A stretch of 34,855 nucleotides of DNA from Candidatus Ozemibacter sp. (GTDB lineage: Bacteria > Muiribacteriota > Ozemobacteria > Ozemobacterales > Ozemobacteraceae): positions 1 through 34,855 of the forward strand of contig JASURT010000010.1 in NCBI GenBank assembly GCA_030446435.1. Reading direction: 5' to 3'. Shown here piece by piece: positions 1-9,129 of the stretch (position 1 is the first letter of the stretch; the number at the start of each line of letters is the position of its first letter). The position numbers and the translations under genes are program-made. The notes under the pieces are model-generated. The model worked only from the letters and a program-made list of their open reading frames with translations, had not been told where the DNA came from and did no database searches.

Positions 1-17
1 AGTTACAGCACCAGGTT

Positions 18-1973
18 ATGATCGTAAAAAAAGATCAGGCAACCTCTGAACTGATAGGCAAGAACCCAGGCCGTGAAGAGTTTGCCTCTCTTTTTGAGCT
101 GTTGGGTAATACCCAGAAAATTAAACGAAAAAACAGGGCAAGACCAAGCAATTTTACTTTTCTTTCGATTAAACTGGGCTTTTACCCTGGGCTAAGGTTA
201 CCGATAATTCAGAACAGTATGGTCGACTGGTCTGGTTACACGAGATCGGTTGATGATCTTTTTTACAATAATCCGCAATTGCCCGGGCTTTTTTCTCTGA
301 TTAAGATTGATTCAAGAATGTTTTCGCCCCTGACCAGCAATTTTTTCAAAACACTTGCCGGAGGGCGGGGTAAATTCATTCTTCCGTCTCTGGGACTTTT
401 TGAAAAAGATGGTGAACCCCAACTTATCGATATCAGTGAAACGAGTGCAAAACACATAGCTGATGAAGGCGATGACCCAGTTTCTGCTGAAGAATACGAG
501 AAGCGCTTAGAAGAAGCAGAAGAACTTTTTGATCGATGGGAAAATCTTTTGCTGAATATTCTCAACGCAAAGTTCGACATGAGATTCTATTATTTTCCTG
601 AAACAGGCCCCGATGTGCCAGAGAATTCTACAACCGCACTGCAGATAGATTTCGTTTCAAGACTAAAAGGGGTCCCGGCTCAATATGAAGTAGGACCGGC
701 ATCGGTCATTGCTTTTGACTTTATCTTGCAAGGACAAAAAGCCATCTCTTCAGATAATGCTCTCGAAAAGGCCATCGAAAAATCAAAGGCCAAAGTAGTT
801 TTGGCTGCCCATACCAAAACAGAAGAAGAGTATGCGATCGATTCAAGCGCTTATAATCTTGCAACCGGAGCAACTAAACTTGCCCGTTTTCAAAAAAAGC
901 AGATGGTTACAAGGCTGATCAAGCCGGCAAATAAGTTTGTCAAGCCGGGCGTTAAACTTGGCATGATAGATGTTGCAGCTGGAAACAAAAGCTATGTAAC
1001 TGAAGTTCCGCTGTTTTTAAATATCCCCTCAGAAAAAAGACTTGAACCTTCTTTCAGTCTTTTAACGGCCATGCTTGCTCTTGATCAGGCACCAGATGGC
1101 GTGGCGTCTGAAAGTTATGTTGATGCCATGTATGCAGAATTTTCCAGAATTTACCCTGAAGTGGCGGCCGGAAAATTTAGGGGTCCTCTGAAAATTATTG
1201 ATCGAACAATTCCAGTGAACGCGCATGGAAGAATGTACTTAAAATATGTCGGTTCTACGCAAAAGAACAACTTCAAGCGTGCAGCCATTCCTTCGGTGTC
1301 TTTTTACGAGTGTTTTTCTGAAGATTTGCTTGAAAAGTTCAAAAGCGATGCACCGGCAAAAATAAAGAGTCGACTTGAACGGGCCCATGGCAGAACTCTT
1401 AGCTATGGATTGAATAAAGCCGGTAAAATATGCATGGCCGGGCCTTTCGAAGTTAGTGACTTTGACTTTTATCCTACTCCCTTAAGCATGAGAACCCCTT
1501 ACACCGTGCAGAACCAGCCCCTGATGGGAGTGGAAATTCATGCGAATGCAGTTCTGAATATTCTGAATCAGACTCATCTCAGGCATCCTGATATGCGCCA
1601 GACAATTTTTGTGCTACTCATAACTGCTTTATTGCTGGGGCTTATTCTTGACTTGATTTCACCGCTGATCGGGGCCGTGGTGACGTTTGTTTTTATGGCC
1701 GGCATCAGTTCGTATGCATCTTACTCTTACAACCATCTCGGTCAGGTTTTTAACTTCTCTTCGATGCTTATCAGTTATCCTTCTATCTGGTGTCTGGCCA
1801 CTTTGACGAATTATTTGCGCCAACGTGCCCGTGCCAAAAGTACTAAAGACATGTTTTCCCGTTTTGTGGCCGCAGATGTCGTGCAGTATATGCTTGATAA
1901 CCCCGAACTGGTTAAACCAGGTGGTCAGAAAAAGAGCTGGTTGTACTTCTTAATGAATACCTTGGAGCCATGA
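18..1973 (+). CDS. N-terminal fragment of a CHASE2-domain adenylate/guanylate cyclase (CHASE2-like sensor, TM segments, start of cyclase domain); ORF may extend upstream of the window; probably half of a disrupted gene
   Basis: Long extracytoplasmic region followed by hydrophobic TM segments (MRQTIFVLLITALLLGLILDLISPLIGAVVTFVFMAG) and the typical pre-cyclase motif FSRFVAADVVQYMLDNPELVKPGGQKK, then an out-of-frame tail SWLYFLMNTLEP. Confidence 0.75.
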   Translation: MIVKKDQATSELIGKNPGREEFASLFELLGNTQKIKRKNRARPSNFTFLSIKLGFYPGLRLPIIQNSMVDWSGYTRSVDDLFYNNPQLPGLFSLIKIDSRMFSPLTSNFFKTLAGGRGKFILPSLGLFEKDGEPQLIDISETSAKHIADEGDDPVSAEEYEKRLEEAEELFDRWENLLLNILNAKFDMRFYYFPETGPDVPENSTTALQIDFVSRLKGVPAQYEVGPASVIAFDFILQGQKAISSDNALEKAIEKSKAKVVLAAHTKTEEEYAIDSSAYNLATGATKLARFQKKQMVTRLIKPANKFVKPGVKLGMIDVAAGNKSYVTEVPLFLNIPSEKRLEPSFSLLTAMLALDQAPDGVASESYVDAMYAEFSRIYPEVAAGKFRGPLKIIDRTIPVNAHGRMYLKYVGSTQKNNFKRAAIPSVSFYECFSEDLLEKFKSDAPAKIKSRLERAHGRTLSYGLNKAGKICMAGPFEVSDFDFYPTPLSMRTPYTVQNQPLMGVEIHANAVLNILNQTHLRHPDMRQTIFVLLITALLLGLILDLISPLIGAVVTFVFMAGISSYASYSYNHLGQVFNFSSMLISYPSIWCLATLTNYLRQRARAKSTKDMFSRFVAADVVQYMLDNPELVKPGGQKKSWLYFLMNTLEP

Positions 1974-2650
1974 CCGATCTGTTGTTTGAATACGGTGGTA
2001 CTCTCGATAAATTTATCGGCGATGCTGTAATGGCATTCTGGAACTATCCTAAAGAGCAGCATGATCATGCCGTAAGGGCTTGTCTGTGTGCCCTGGCGAT
2101 GCAGGACAAGATCAACGAATTGCAGATTGGCTGGGCCAAAAGAGGTCTGCCAAAGGTGTCTGCTCGTGCAGGTGTTAACAGTGCCGATGTTGTTGTCGGT
2201 TACATGGGTTCAGTCAAGGCTCAGATGAACTTTACCTGTATGGGCGATGGGGTAAACCTTGCGTCACGCCTTGAAGGCGCTAACAAAGAATATGGTACCG
2301 CCCTGATGGTTAGTGACGCAACCTATCAAAAAGCAAAGCACCGGGTTACCGGCAGATTTCTTGATTTTCTCGCGGTGAAAGGCAAAAAAGAACCGGTAAA
2401 AGTTTTTGAGCTTGTCAGTGAAAAGGGTAAGGAACCTCCTGATTGGAACGAGCTTTCCGAAATGTACGATCACGCAATTCAATTGCATCTTGACCGAAAA
2501 TGGGATGAGGCGATTGCAACCTTCGAAGCCATTCTTGAACGCTGGCCTGAAGATGGTCCAAGCGCCACTTACATTAAGCGTTGTCAGGAATATAAAATTC
2601 ACCCGCCGCCCGAAAACTGGGATGGCCGATATATTCTTACTCACAAATAA
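1970..2650 (+). CDS. C-terminal fragment of the same class III adenylate/guanylate cyclase (catalytic domain remainder and characteristic C-terminal tail)
   Basis: MTDLLFEYGGTLDKFIGDAVMAFWNYP...GDGVNLASRLEGANKEYGT...VTGRFLDFLAVKGKKEPVKVFELV and tail PPPENWDGRYILTHK are typical of CHASE2-cyclases. The reading frame opens upstream of the ATG (ELVVLLNEYLGAMTD from 1934). Confidence 0.8.
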   Translation: MTDLLFEYGGTLDKFIGDAVMAFWNYPKEQHDHAVRACLCALAMQDKINELQIGWAKRGLPKVSARAGVNSADVVVGYMGSVKAQMNFTCMGDGVNLASRLEGANKEYGTALMVSDATYQKAKHRVTGRFLDFLAVKGKKEPVKVFELVSEKGKEPPDWNELSEMYDHAIQLHLDRKWDEAIATFEAILERWPEDGPSATYIKRCQEYKIHPPPENWDGRYILTHK

Positions 2651-2744
2651 ATGCCGTTGTAATTCTGCTCAAAAAAGATGCTTTTTGCACGGAAAATATG
2701 TTAATTAGATTAGGTTACAAACTTTCAAAATAAATCACAGGTCA

Positions 2745-3974
2745 TTGATGAAATCAGAATTTGATCCCAAACCTTTTGTCGAAGCAACTCAACTGATTGA
2801 AGACGTCGACAGTCTAAAAGCTTTTTTTGCTGAAATTTCCGCTACTGATGTAGTCGCCGTAGATATCGAATCAGCAGGATTTTACAAATATTATTCCCGC
2901 GTAAATTTGATACAGATTGCGACCAGAAAGAAATGCGCCATTTTTGATCCGCAAAAGATTAAAGATTTTTCGCCATTTCAAAAATTTTGTGAAACCTCTG
3001 ACTGTATGTGGGTTTTCCATGGCGGTGACTATGATATCTCGATGCTGGCGCGCGATCTTGAAGTTTATATTCCGCAAATGTTCGATACTCGTAAAGCCGC
3101 TGAATTTCTCGGACTGAAAGAGCTTGGCCTGAGAGCGCTGACTGAAAAATATCTTGGCTTCTCTCTTGATAAGCGTTTGCAGCGCTGCGACTGGTCTCGT
3201 CGGCCACTGACTTCTGCAATGAAAGAATACGGCATTCTCGATGCGATTTGTCTGATTCCGATTTACGATCAGATGACCAAAGAATTGAACCGGATGAATC
3301 GCCTCAAATGGGTTAAAGAAGAGTGCCATTACATTGCCCAGGACGCCAGAAAACCCAAAGAAATTCAGGTTGACCCGTTTGCTTTCAGAATAAAAGGGTC
3401 TACGAGATTGTCACTTAGATCTCTGGCGGTTCTAAAAGAAGTCTGGCAGCTAAGAGAAAAAATCTCAGAAAAAATTGACAGGGCACCATTCATGGTTCTC
3501 AGTAATAATGCCTTGCTTGATATCGCAAGGCAGATGCCCAGGTCCATTTCTGGGCTTTCGGTAATAAAATCGGTTCATCGCGAATTTCTCAACCGCCATG
3601 CTTCTGAATTGCAAAGTGCCATCAAAAAAGGGCTCGATGCGCCACTGGAAGGTCTCGAGCGTCCAACCAAAGCCAGAAACCGTCAGACAATTCTCACCGC
3701 ATGGGAAGGCGAACTGGCAAAATCTCTACGCGAAATCAGAGATGATATGGCTAATGACATGGGGCTTGCAGCGTCTTTGCTTGCGCCGACTCAGGCGATT
3801 TATGAACTGGCGAAACTGCGTCCCTCTTCAGTGGGCGACCTTCTTCAATGCGAAATCTTGCACGAATGGCAGGTCAGACTGCTTGCTGACAATTTTATTC
3901 CCTTGTTGCAACAGGAACCGCCCCAGGAATCAAGAAAAAAGAGACGTCGCCGAAGAAGAAGACCAGGTAGCTAA
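2745..3974 (+). CDS. rnd: Ribonuclease D (DEDDy 3'-5' exonuclease with HRDC-like region)
   Basis: VAVDIESAGF, HGGDYDISMLARDL, and Y-x3-D in YGILDAICL match DEDDy exonuclease motifs; overall RNase D layout; Arg-rich C-terminal tail. ATG at 2748 directly follows the TTG at 2745. Confidence 0.85.
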   Translation: MMKSEFDPKPFVEATQLIEDVDSLKAFFAEISATDVVAVDIESAGFYKYYSRVNLIQIATRKKCAIFDPQKIKDFSPFQKFCETSDCMWVFHGGDYDISMLARDLEVYIPQMFDTRKAAEFLGLKELGLRALTEKYLGFSLDKRLQRCDWSRRPLTSAMKEYGILDAICLIPIYDQMTKELNRMNRLKWVKEECHYIAQDARKPKEIQVDPFAFRIKGSTRLSLRSLAVLKEVWQLREKISEKIDRAPFMVLSNNALLDIARQMPRSISGLSVIKSVHREFLNRHASELQSAIKKGLDAPLEGLERPTKARNRQTILTAWEGELAKSLREIRDDMANDMGLAASLLAPTQAIYELAKLRPSSVGDLLQCEILHEWQVRLLADNFIPLLQQEPPQESRKKRRRRRRRPGS

Positions 3975-4096
3975 ACTGAGTTACAAAAAAAAATACACGC
4001 CTGCTTGGAACGTGTGTCGCTTCTATACAGGCACCAGCCCAGAAATTTATCGCCGGAATCCGCAGGTGTAACAAAAAATATTTTTTGATTTAGCCC

Positions 4097-4125
4097 TTGC
4101 GGGATGGTGTACGAATTCGTATAAT
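4097..4125 (+). promoter_or_regulatory. Predicted sigma70-type promoter for the C25 peptidase gene (-35 TTGCGG 4097-4102, 17-bp spacer, -10 TATAAT 4120-4125), overlapping a perfect palindrome TACGAATTCGTA (4110-4121)
   Basis: Perfect -10 consensus at canonical 17-bp spacing from TTG-containing -35; about 50 bp upstream of the refined TTG start. Confidence 0.55.
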
Positions 4126-4174
4126 AAATCAAAATGGCCTATTTAAGCATAAGTATTTAGAAGGAGGAAAAAGC

Positions 4175-6124
4175 TTGAGGCGTTATACCAGTTTGTTTGT
4201 TCTTTTTTGTCTGCTGAGTACCAGCACTATTTTTGCCGCTGGAATCAGTGTAAGTAGTTCTCGTGGTTTCACCACCACATTGGAAATGGATTGTCCCAAA
4301 GTTGATTTGGGAGAAACAACTGTTCTCGGTGCAAAAGCCGTAACAGTTACCGCTCCGGATGCAAGTCTTTCTTATGACAAAGATGCTCCCGTTCTGCCAC
4401 GCTATACCGCAATGGTTATGGTTGATCCGGCAAAACGACCTGTTTTCCAGGTTACCAGCCTTCAGTCAGAAGTAATTGAACTCGATGCACCTGTAGTTCC
4501 TTCAAAAGGTAACTTCACTCGTAACATCAACCCTGAAGACGTGCCTTTCAATTTTGGCGACGTTTACAGCAAAGATGCCTGGTATCCAAGTGAAAACGAT
4601 ATGGTTACCATGGGTGAACCTTTCATCTTCCGCGATATTCGTGGTGTTAACCTCGTTGTTAATCCTGTTCAGTATAATCCTGTTCAGAATAAACTCAGAG
4701 TTCATCGCAAAATCCGCGTATCTGTGAAAGCTGACAATCAGCCTTCAAAAAACACTCTTAAAAAATCCGGCCCGATCAGCAAAGTTTTCGAACCTATTTA
4801 CAAAAACACTTTCGTGAACTTTGATCAGGCTACTTCTCGTCTGCCTCGCCTTGACGAAGTTGGCAAACTTCTCATCATCTGCTACGACGATTTCATGGAT
4901 GCCATGAAGCCTTTCGTTCAGTGGAAAAAGAAAATCGGCCTTGAAGTGAAATTGGTTCCTGTTAGCGCTGCCGGTGCTACCAACGATGAAATCAAAGCTT
5001 TCATCCAGGACGAATACAACCAGGGCGGACTTACCAACATCATGTTGATCGGCGATTCAAAACAGATCCCAACCAACAAAGGTGTTAAAGAAAGAGCCGA
5101 TTCTGACCCATGTTACACCAAGCTTGCCGGTGATGACCATGTGCCAGATGCAATCATCAGCAGACTTTCTGCAGAAACCAAAGAACAGGTTGCCTATCAG
5201 GTAGCTAAATTCGTTAACTACGAACAGTTCCCCACCGCTCAGACTGCATGGTATTCAAAAGGCGTTGGTATCGCTTCAGCTGAAGGTAATCCTGCTGACA
5301 AAGTTTATATGGAAGAAAACCGCGTTGCTCTTCTCGATGCAATGTTCACCCATGTAGATCAGATTTATGATCCTCGCGCTTCAAAAGCTGATGTAGCTAA
5401 AGCCGTTAACGAAGGCCGCAGCCTTATCAACTATCTTGGCCATGGTTCAAGCACCAGCTGGGGCACTACCTATTTCAACAATGGCGATGCTTCTAAACTC
5501 CAGAATGGCTGGATGATGCCAATCATCTTCGACGTTGCTTGTGTTAACGGTAAATTCGTTAATTTCACCTGCTTCGGCGAAGCCTGGATGCGCTCTGGTA
5601 ACATCGACAATCCTGCCGGTGCCGTAGCCTATTGTGGTTCTACTACCAACATGCAGTGGGTTCCTCCAATCAAGGTTCAGGAAGAATTCAACAAAGTTCT
5701 CATCGCTAAAGAAGTTTATAAAACTGTTGGCGGAATCTTCACCAATGGCGTTATCAAAGGCCTCGAAATCTATGGAACTTCTCCATCAGGTTCTGGCGTT
5801 ATGATGTATGAACAGTGGCACATTTTCGGTGACAGCACCCTTATCACTCGCTTCAAAGCTCCTGCTAAGATTGCTGCCGAATCAAAAGCTCTTCGCAACG
5901 AAGACAGCGTTAATGTAACCGTTAACGTTGCTGACGAAGAAGGCAACCCAGTTGCTAACGCTCGTGTAACTGTTTACACCGAAGACGTTGAAACAATCAA
6001 AGTTGCTACCACTAATGACAACGGTGAAGCTGTTGTAACCATGCCTGCAGAAATGACTGAAGGTTATGTTACTATCATCGGTGCTGACGTAGTTCCGGTT
6101 GTAGATCAGAAAATCGCTTTCTAA
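4175..6124 (+). CDS. Secreted C25 family (gingipain-like) cysteine peptidase with C-terminal Ig-like/CarbA-like domain
   Basis: The ORF track starts at 4097, but an AAGGAGG Shine-Dalgarno (4161-4167) precedes an in-frame TTG at 4175, giving signal peptide (M)RRYTSLFVLFCLLSTSTIFAAG. Catalytic-type His and Cys motifs INYLGHGSSTSWG and IIFDVACVNGKF, plus GAVAYCGSTTN, are typical of C25. Confidence 0.85.
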   Translation: MRRYTSLFVLFCLLSTSTIFAAGISVSSSRGFTTTLEMDCPKVDLGETTVLGAKAVTVTAPDASLSYDKDAPVLPRYTAMVMVDPAKRPVFQVTSLQSEVIELDAPVVPSKGNFTRNINPEDVPFNFGDVYSKDAWYPSENDMVTMGEPFIFRDIRGVNLVVNPVQYNPVQNKLRVHRKIRVSVKADNQPSKNTLKKSGPISKVFEPIYKNTFVNFDQATSRLPRLDEVGKLLIICYDDFMDAMKPFVQWKKKIGLEVKLVPVSAAGATNDEIKAFIQDEYNQGGLTNIMLIGDSKQIPTNKGVKERADSDPCYTKLAGDDHVPDAIISRLSAETKEQVAYQVAKFVNYEQFPTAQTAWYSKGVGIASAEGNPADKVYMEENRVALLDAMFTHVDQIYDPRASKADVAKAVNEGRSLINYLGHGSSTSWGTTYFNNGDASKLQNGWMMPIIFDVACVNGKFVNFTCFGEAWMRSGNIDNPAGAVAYCGSTTNMQWVPPIKVQEEFNKVLIAKEVYKTVGGIFTNGVIKGLEIYGTSPSGSGVMMYEQWHIFGDSTLITRFKAPAKIAAESKALRNEDSVNVTVNVADEEGNPVANARVTVYTEDVETIKVATTNDNGEAVVTMPAEMTEGYVTIIGADVVPVVDQKIAF

Positions 6125-6145
6125 TCTAGCTTCTAAGAAGTTCTC

Positions 6146-6184
6146 AAGCCGGGCTGTTTCTTTTGGAACAGCCCGGCTTTCGTT
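6146..6184 (+). terminator. Rho-independent terminator downstream of the C25 peptidase gene
   Basis: 13-bp perfect stem AAGCCGGGCTGTT / AACAGCCCGGCTT with 8-nt loop, followed by T-containing tail. Confidence 0.85.
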
Positions 6185-6459
6185 TTGCTGAGAAAAGCCT
6201 GTTCAACTTTTTCTTAAACGGCTGTTATTTTGTGCTTAAACCTGGTCAGCATAAAACTTCAGCTCTAATTGGTTGTGACTTGAATGTGCTCTGTTTGAAT
6301 TTGCTTGAATAGGGTAGGGGCATGCTTTTTCATGAATCGAACGGGAAAAAACATCAGGAAGTTTCAATGAGCTGAACAGGGCAAAAAATCAGTCGCTGGA
6401 AAATCTGACTGGGATTGGAAACTTGTTGTTAAATCTGCTTTCAATCAAAAAGATGCAGA

Positions 6460-6963
6460 TTACAAAATGCCTTTGATGATGAGAATTCTAAGAATCAGAT
6501 TGGTTAGCATTCCTGCTGCGATATCATCTGCAAGAATTCCGACTCCCCCGCGGAAGGTTTGGAAAAGACTGATCGGAAACGGTTTTAGAATGTCGAAAAG
6601 TCGAAAAAGAATGAAGCCGGTAACTATTACCGCTGAGCTGGCGTCCCATATGAAAATCAGGGCCAGCCACATGCCCGCTGCTTCGTCTATCACTACCTCT
6701 TGCGGATCTTTGGTTCTAAGAACCTTTTCAAGTCTTTCTGATATGCCAATGGCTGATAATATGAAGACAAACAAAATGCCGGTCTGCACAAGCTGATTGT
6801 AATTTCTTGTTAGTAGAAACAGTGCAATACCAGCTATGCTGCCAAAGGTTCCGGGAGCTTTGGGCAGGTAGCCCAGCCAACAGCAAGATCCCAGAAATTT
6901 CAGTAAACCAGAGCCTTTAGAACTACTGGTCCAGGAGGTTCCAATTCTTTTTGAAATAGTCAT
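6460..6963 (-). CDS. pgpA: Phosphatidylglycerophosphatase A
   Basis: PgpA motifs GYLPKAPGTFGSIAG, DPQEVVIDEAAGMW, FRLFDILKPFPI, GVGILADDIAAG. Start codon uncertain; as called it overlaps pgsA by 41 bp. Confidence 0.88.
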   Translation of the reverse strand: MTISKRIGTSWTSSSKGSGLLKFLGSCCWLGYLPKAPGTFGSIAGIALFLLTRNYNQLVQTGILFVFILSAIGISERLEKVLRTKDPQEVVIDEAAGMWLALIFIWDASSAVIVTGFILFRLFDILKPFPISLFQTFRGGVGILADDIAAGMLTNLILRILIIKGIL

Positions 6964-7534
6964 AACCCGAATATAGTGTTGAGATAGCTGCGATAAGCAT
7001 TAATGCCTGAATCGCCGGAGCGTAGAACTTCATTAAGATGGTGTTGGCTTCCGCCATTTGGTAGGTTTCAAAGTAGACTCTTAAGCTTAAAAAACAAAGG
7101 GCTGTTATGATTGCGGTCAATTGTGTGGTGGTTTTTAACTTGCCGGCGTTGCTGGCATCGACGACTTTGCCTTTTTCTGCGCAGACAAGTCTTAAGCCGG
7201 TAACTGCAAATTCCCGGGCAATAATGATTATTGCGATGTATCCTGCGGTAAAAGTCAGGTTCCGATATTCAACCATTGAAATCAGAGCGGTTGAAACAAG
7301 CAGTTTGTCTGCGATTGGGTCCATAAATCTTCCAAGGGTGGTGATTTGTTTGTAGCGCCGGGCGAGATAGCCGTCATAATAATCAGTAATTGCGGCGACA
7401 ATAAAGATAAATGTGGCAATTACTTTGCCCCAGTCGCCCGCGAGGCTGTCGTTTGGGCCTCTCCATAAAAAGGCGATCATGAAAAAGGGTATGCAGACAA
7501 CCCTCATCAGGGTGAGTTTGGTTGCAAGAGTCAT
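6923..7534 (-). CDS. pgsA: CDP-diacylglycerol--glycerol-3-phosphate 3-phosphatidyltransferase
   Basis: CDP-alcohol phosphotransferase signature D-x2-DG-x2-AR-x8-G-x3-D-x3-D seen as DYYDGYLARRYKQITTLGRFMDPIADK; N-terminus typical of PgsA. Confidence 0.9.
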   Translation of the reverse strand: MTLATKLTLMRVVCIPFFMIAFLWRGPNDSLAGDWGKVIATFIFIVAAITDYYDGYLARRYKQITTLGRFMDPIADKLLVSTALISMVEYRNLTFTAGYIAIIIIAREFAVTGLRLVCAEKGKVVDASNAGKLKTTTQLTAIITALCFLSLRVYFETYQMAEANTILMKFYAPAIQALMLIAAISTLYSGYDYFKKNWNLLDQ

Positions 7535-7535
7535 T

Positions 7536-8834
7536 TTATCTTAATACCGCCTTAAAGTCGTAAGCATCTGCGTAAATGATTCTGGCTTTTACAATATCGC
7601 CCGGTTGAAGCTTTCTCGAAGGGTTTTCGATGGTAGTCAAGTTGTCTACTTCGTATGAATCCCAGATTGTGCGAGCTAAAGCAGCATTGTCTTCAATGCG
7701 ATCGATGATCAAATCAACATTTTTGTTGATCAGCTTCTTGTTTCTTTCTTCAATGATTAGCTGCTGCAAAGTCATCAATTGGTCGAGTCTTGTTTGCTTT
7801 ACAGGTTGAGGCACCTTGGGAATTATAAGCGAAGCAGGAGTGCCTTCTTCGGTAGAGTAGGTGAATGCACCAACCCTGTCTATGGGAAATAGCTCGATGA
7901 AATCGAGCAATTCCTGAAACTCTTCGTCGTTTTCGCCGGGAAAACCAACGATAAAGGTGGTTCTTATGGCTGCTTTTCGATAATTTCTGCGAATATGGCG
8001 AATCAGTTTGATGATATGGTCAGGACTGGTGTGGCGATTCATCAACCGCATCATCCGGTCTGATGCATGCTGAAATGGAATATCGAAATAAGGAAGAACT
8101 TTTTCAATCTTGAATAAAGAGTCTATCAGCTCGGGTGTAAGGCCGCGAGGGTGCATATAGTGAAGTCTTATCCAGCGAAAGCCGGATATTCTGGAAAGCT
8201 TTTTTATAAGCTGGGGTAACTCGCATTTGCCGCTGCGGTCTGTGCCGTAGCGGGTAATATCCTGAGCTACCACTGAAAGCTCTATTGCTCCGCTATCGGC
8301 CAATCTTTGGGCGTCAGCAAGAATCTGATCTTCGCTTCGGGAAAAGAATGGACCACGAATTGAGGGAATAGCGCAGTAGGCGCATTTATTGCTGCAGCCT
8401 TCAGCGATTTTCAAAATGCCAATGTGAGAAGGGGTGAAAAACCGCCAGCTTTTGCTGTGATCTATGGGCTCGTTTGGCTTGCCGGCCGGTCTGAGGTTGG
8501 TAAGATTCTCGATCTGGTCTTCGTTGAGAAATTCGTAAAGAAAGTCGATTTCGGGAATACCTTCTTCTATTTCGCGATGGTATCTTTTGACCAGGCAGCC
8601 AAACACAACGGTTTTCTGGCTTGGGTTGTCTTTTTTTGCTTCAAGGGCTTTCATGATGGTTCTTAGTGACTCTTCTTTAGCATCTTTGATGAAGCCGCAA
8701 GTATTGATGAGAAGGAGGTCAGCCTGAGCTGGCCGGTCAGTCCAGGTCCAGCCTTTTGAGCCAAAACGGTTTGCCAGGGCCTCTGAGTCGGCGGTGTTTT
8801 TTGAGCAGCCAAGCGAAATTAGGTGAAATTTCAT
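7536..8834 (-). CDS. rimO: Ribosomal protein S12 methylthiotransferase RimO (radical SAM)
   Basis: N-terminal SLGCSKNTADSE, NTCGFI, radical SAM motif CSNKCAYCAIP, and C-terminal TRAM-like region. Confidence 0.9.
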   Translation of the reverse strand: MKFHLISLGCSKNTADSEALANRFGSKGWTWTDRPAQADLLLINTCGFIKDAKEESLRTIMKALEAKKDNPSQKTVVFGCLVKRYHREIEEGIPEIDFLYEFLNEDQIENLTNLRPAGKPNEPIDHSKSWRFFTPSHIGILKIAEGCSNKCAYCAIPSIRGPFFSRSEDQILADAQRLADSGAIELSVVAQDITRYGTDRSGKCELPQLIKKLSRISGFRWIRLHYMHPRGLTPELIDSLFKIEKVLPYFDIPFQHASDRMMRLMNRHTSPDHIIKLIRHIRRNYRKAAIRTTFIVGFPGENDEEFQELLDFIELFPIDRVGAFTYSTEEGTPASLIIPKVPQPVKQTRLDQLMTLQQLIIEERNKKLINKNVDLIIDRIEDNAALARTIWDSYEVDNLTTIENPSRKLQPGDIVKARIIYADAYDFKAVLR

Positions 8835-8975
8835 AACGGAATTAGAATACCTTTACCTTGAATAAAAGGCAAGTACAAGGCGCTTAAAGGTCAGATATTT
8901 TTATCTTTGTGTGCTTCGCTTGACTGGAAAAAGCCCTTTTCACGAAGCATGGGCGGGAAAAATATTTTTTATAAT

Positions 8976-9010
8976 AAAAATCTGATTATATTATCAGATT
9001 TTTTCTTTTT
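8976..9010. terminator. Terminator-like or attenuator-like hairpin in the divergent rimO / SLBB-gene intergenic region
   Basis: AAAAATCTGAT (8976-8986) / ATCAGATTTTT (8993-9003), 6-nt loop, followed by T-rich tail. Confidence 0.5.
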
Positions 9011-9129
9011 GGTGCGTTTGGATTTTTCTGGAATTGGCTTATGCGTTTTATGAGTTTAAGGAAATGTTTTTGTTTTGTCGATAATTTAATGAATGAAATA
9101 GTTTTCTTTCTACCAGTAGAGGTTAAAAA

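Noticed and set aside
2264-2644. 126-aa minus-strand ORF and 2406-2708 plus-strand ORF overlapping the cyclase C-terminus
   Set aside because: The cyclase frame contains conserved family sequence to its stop; these are alternative-frame artefacts.
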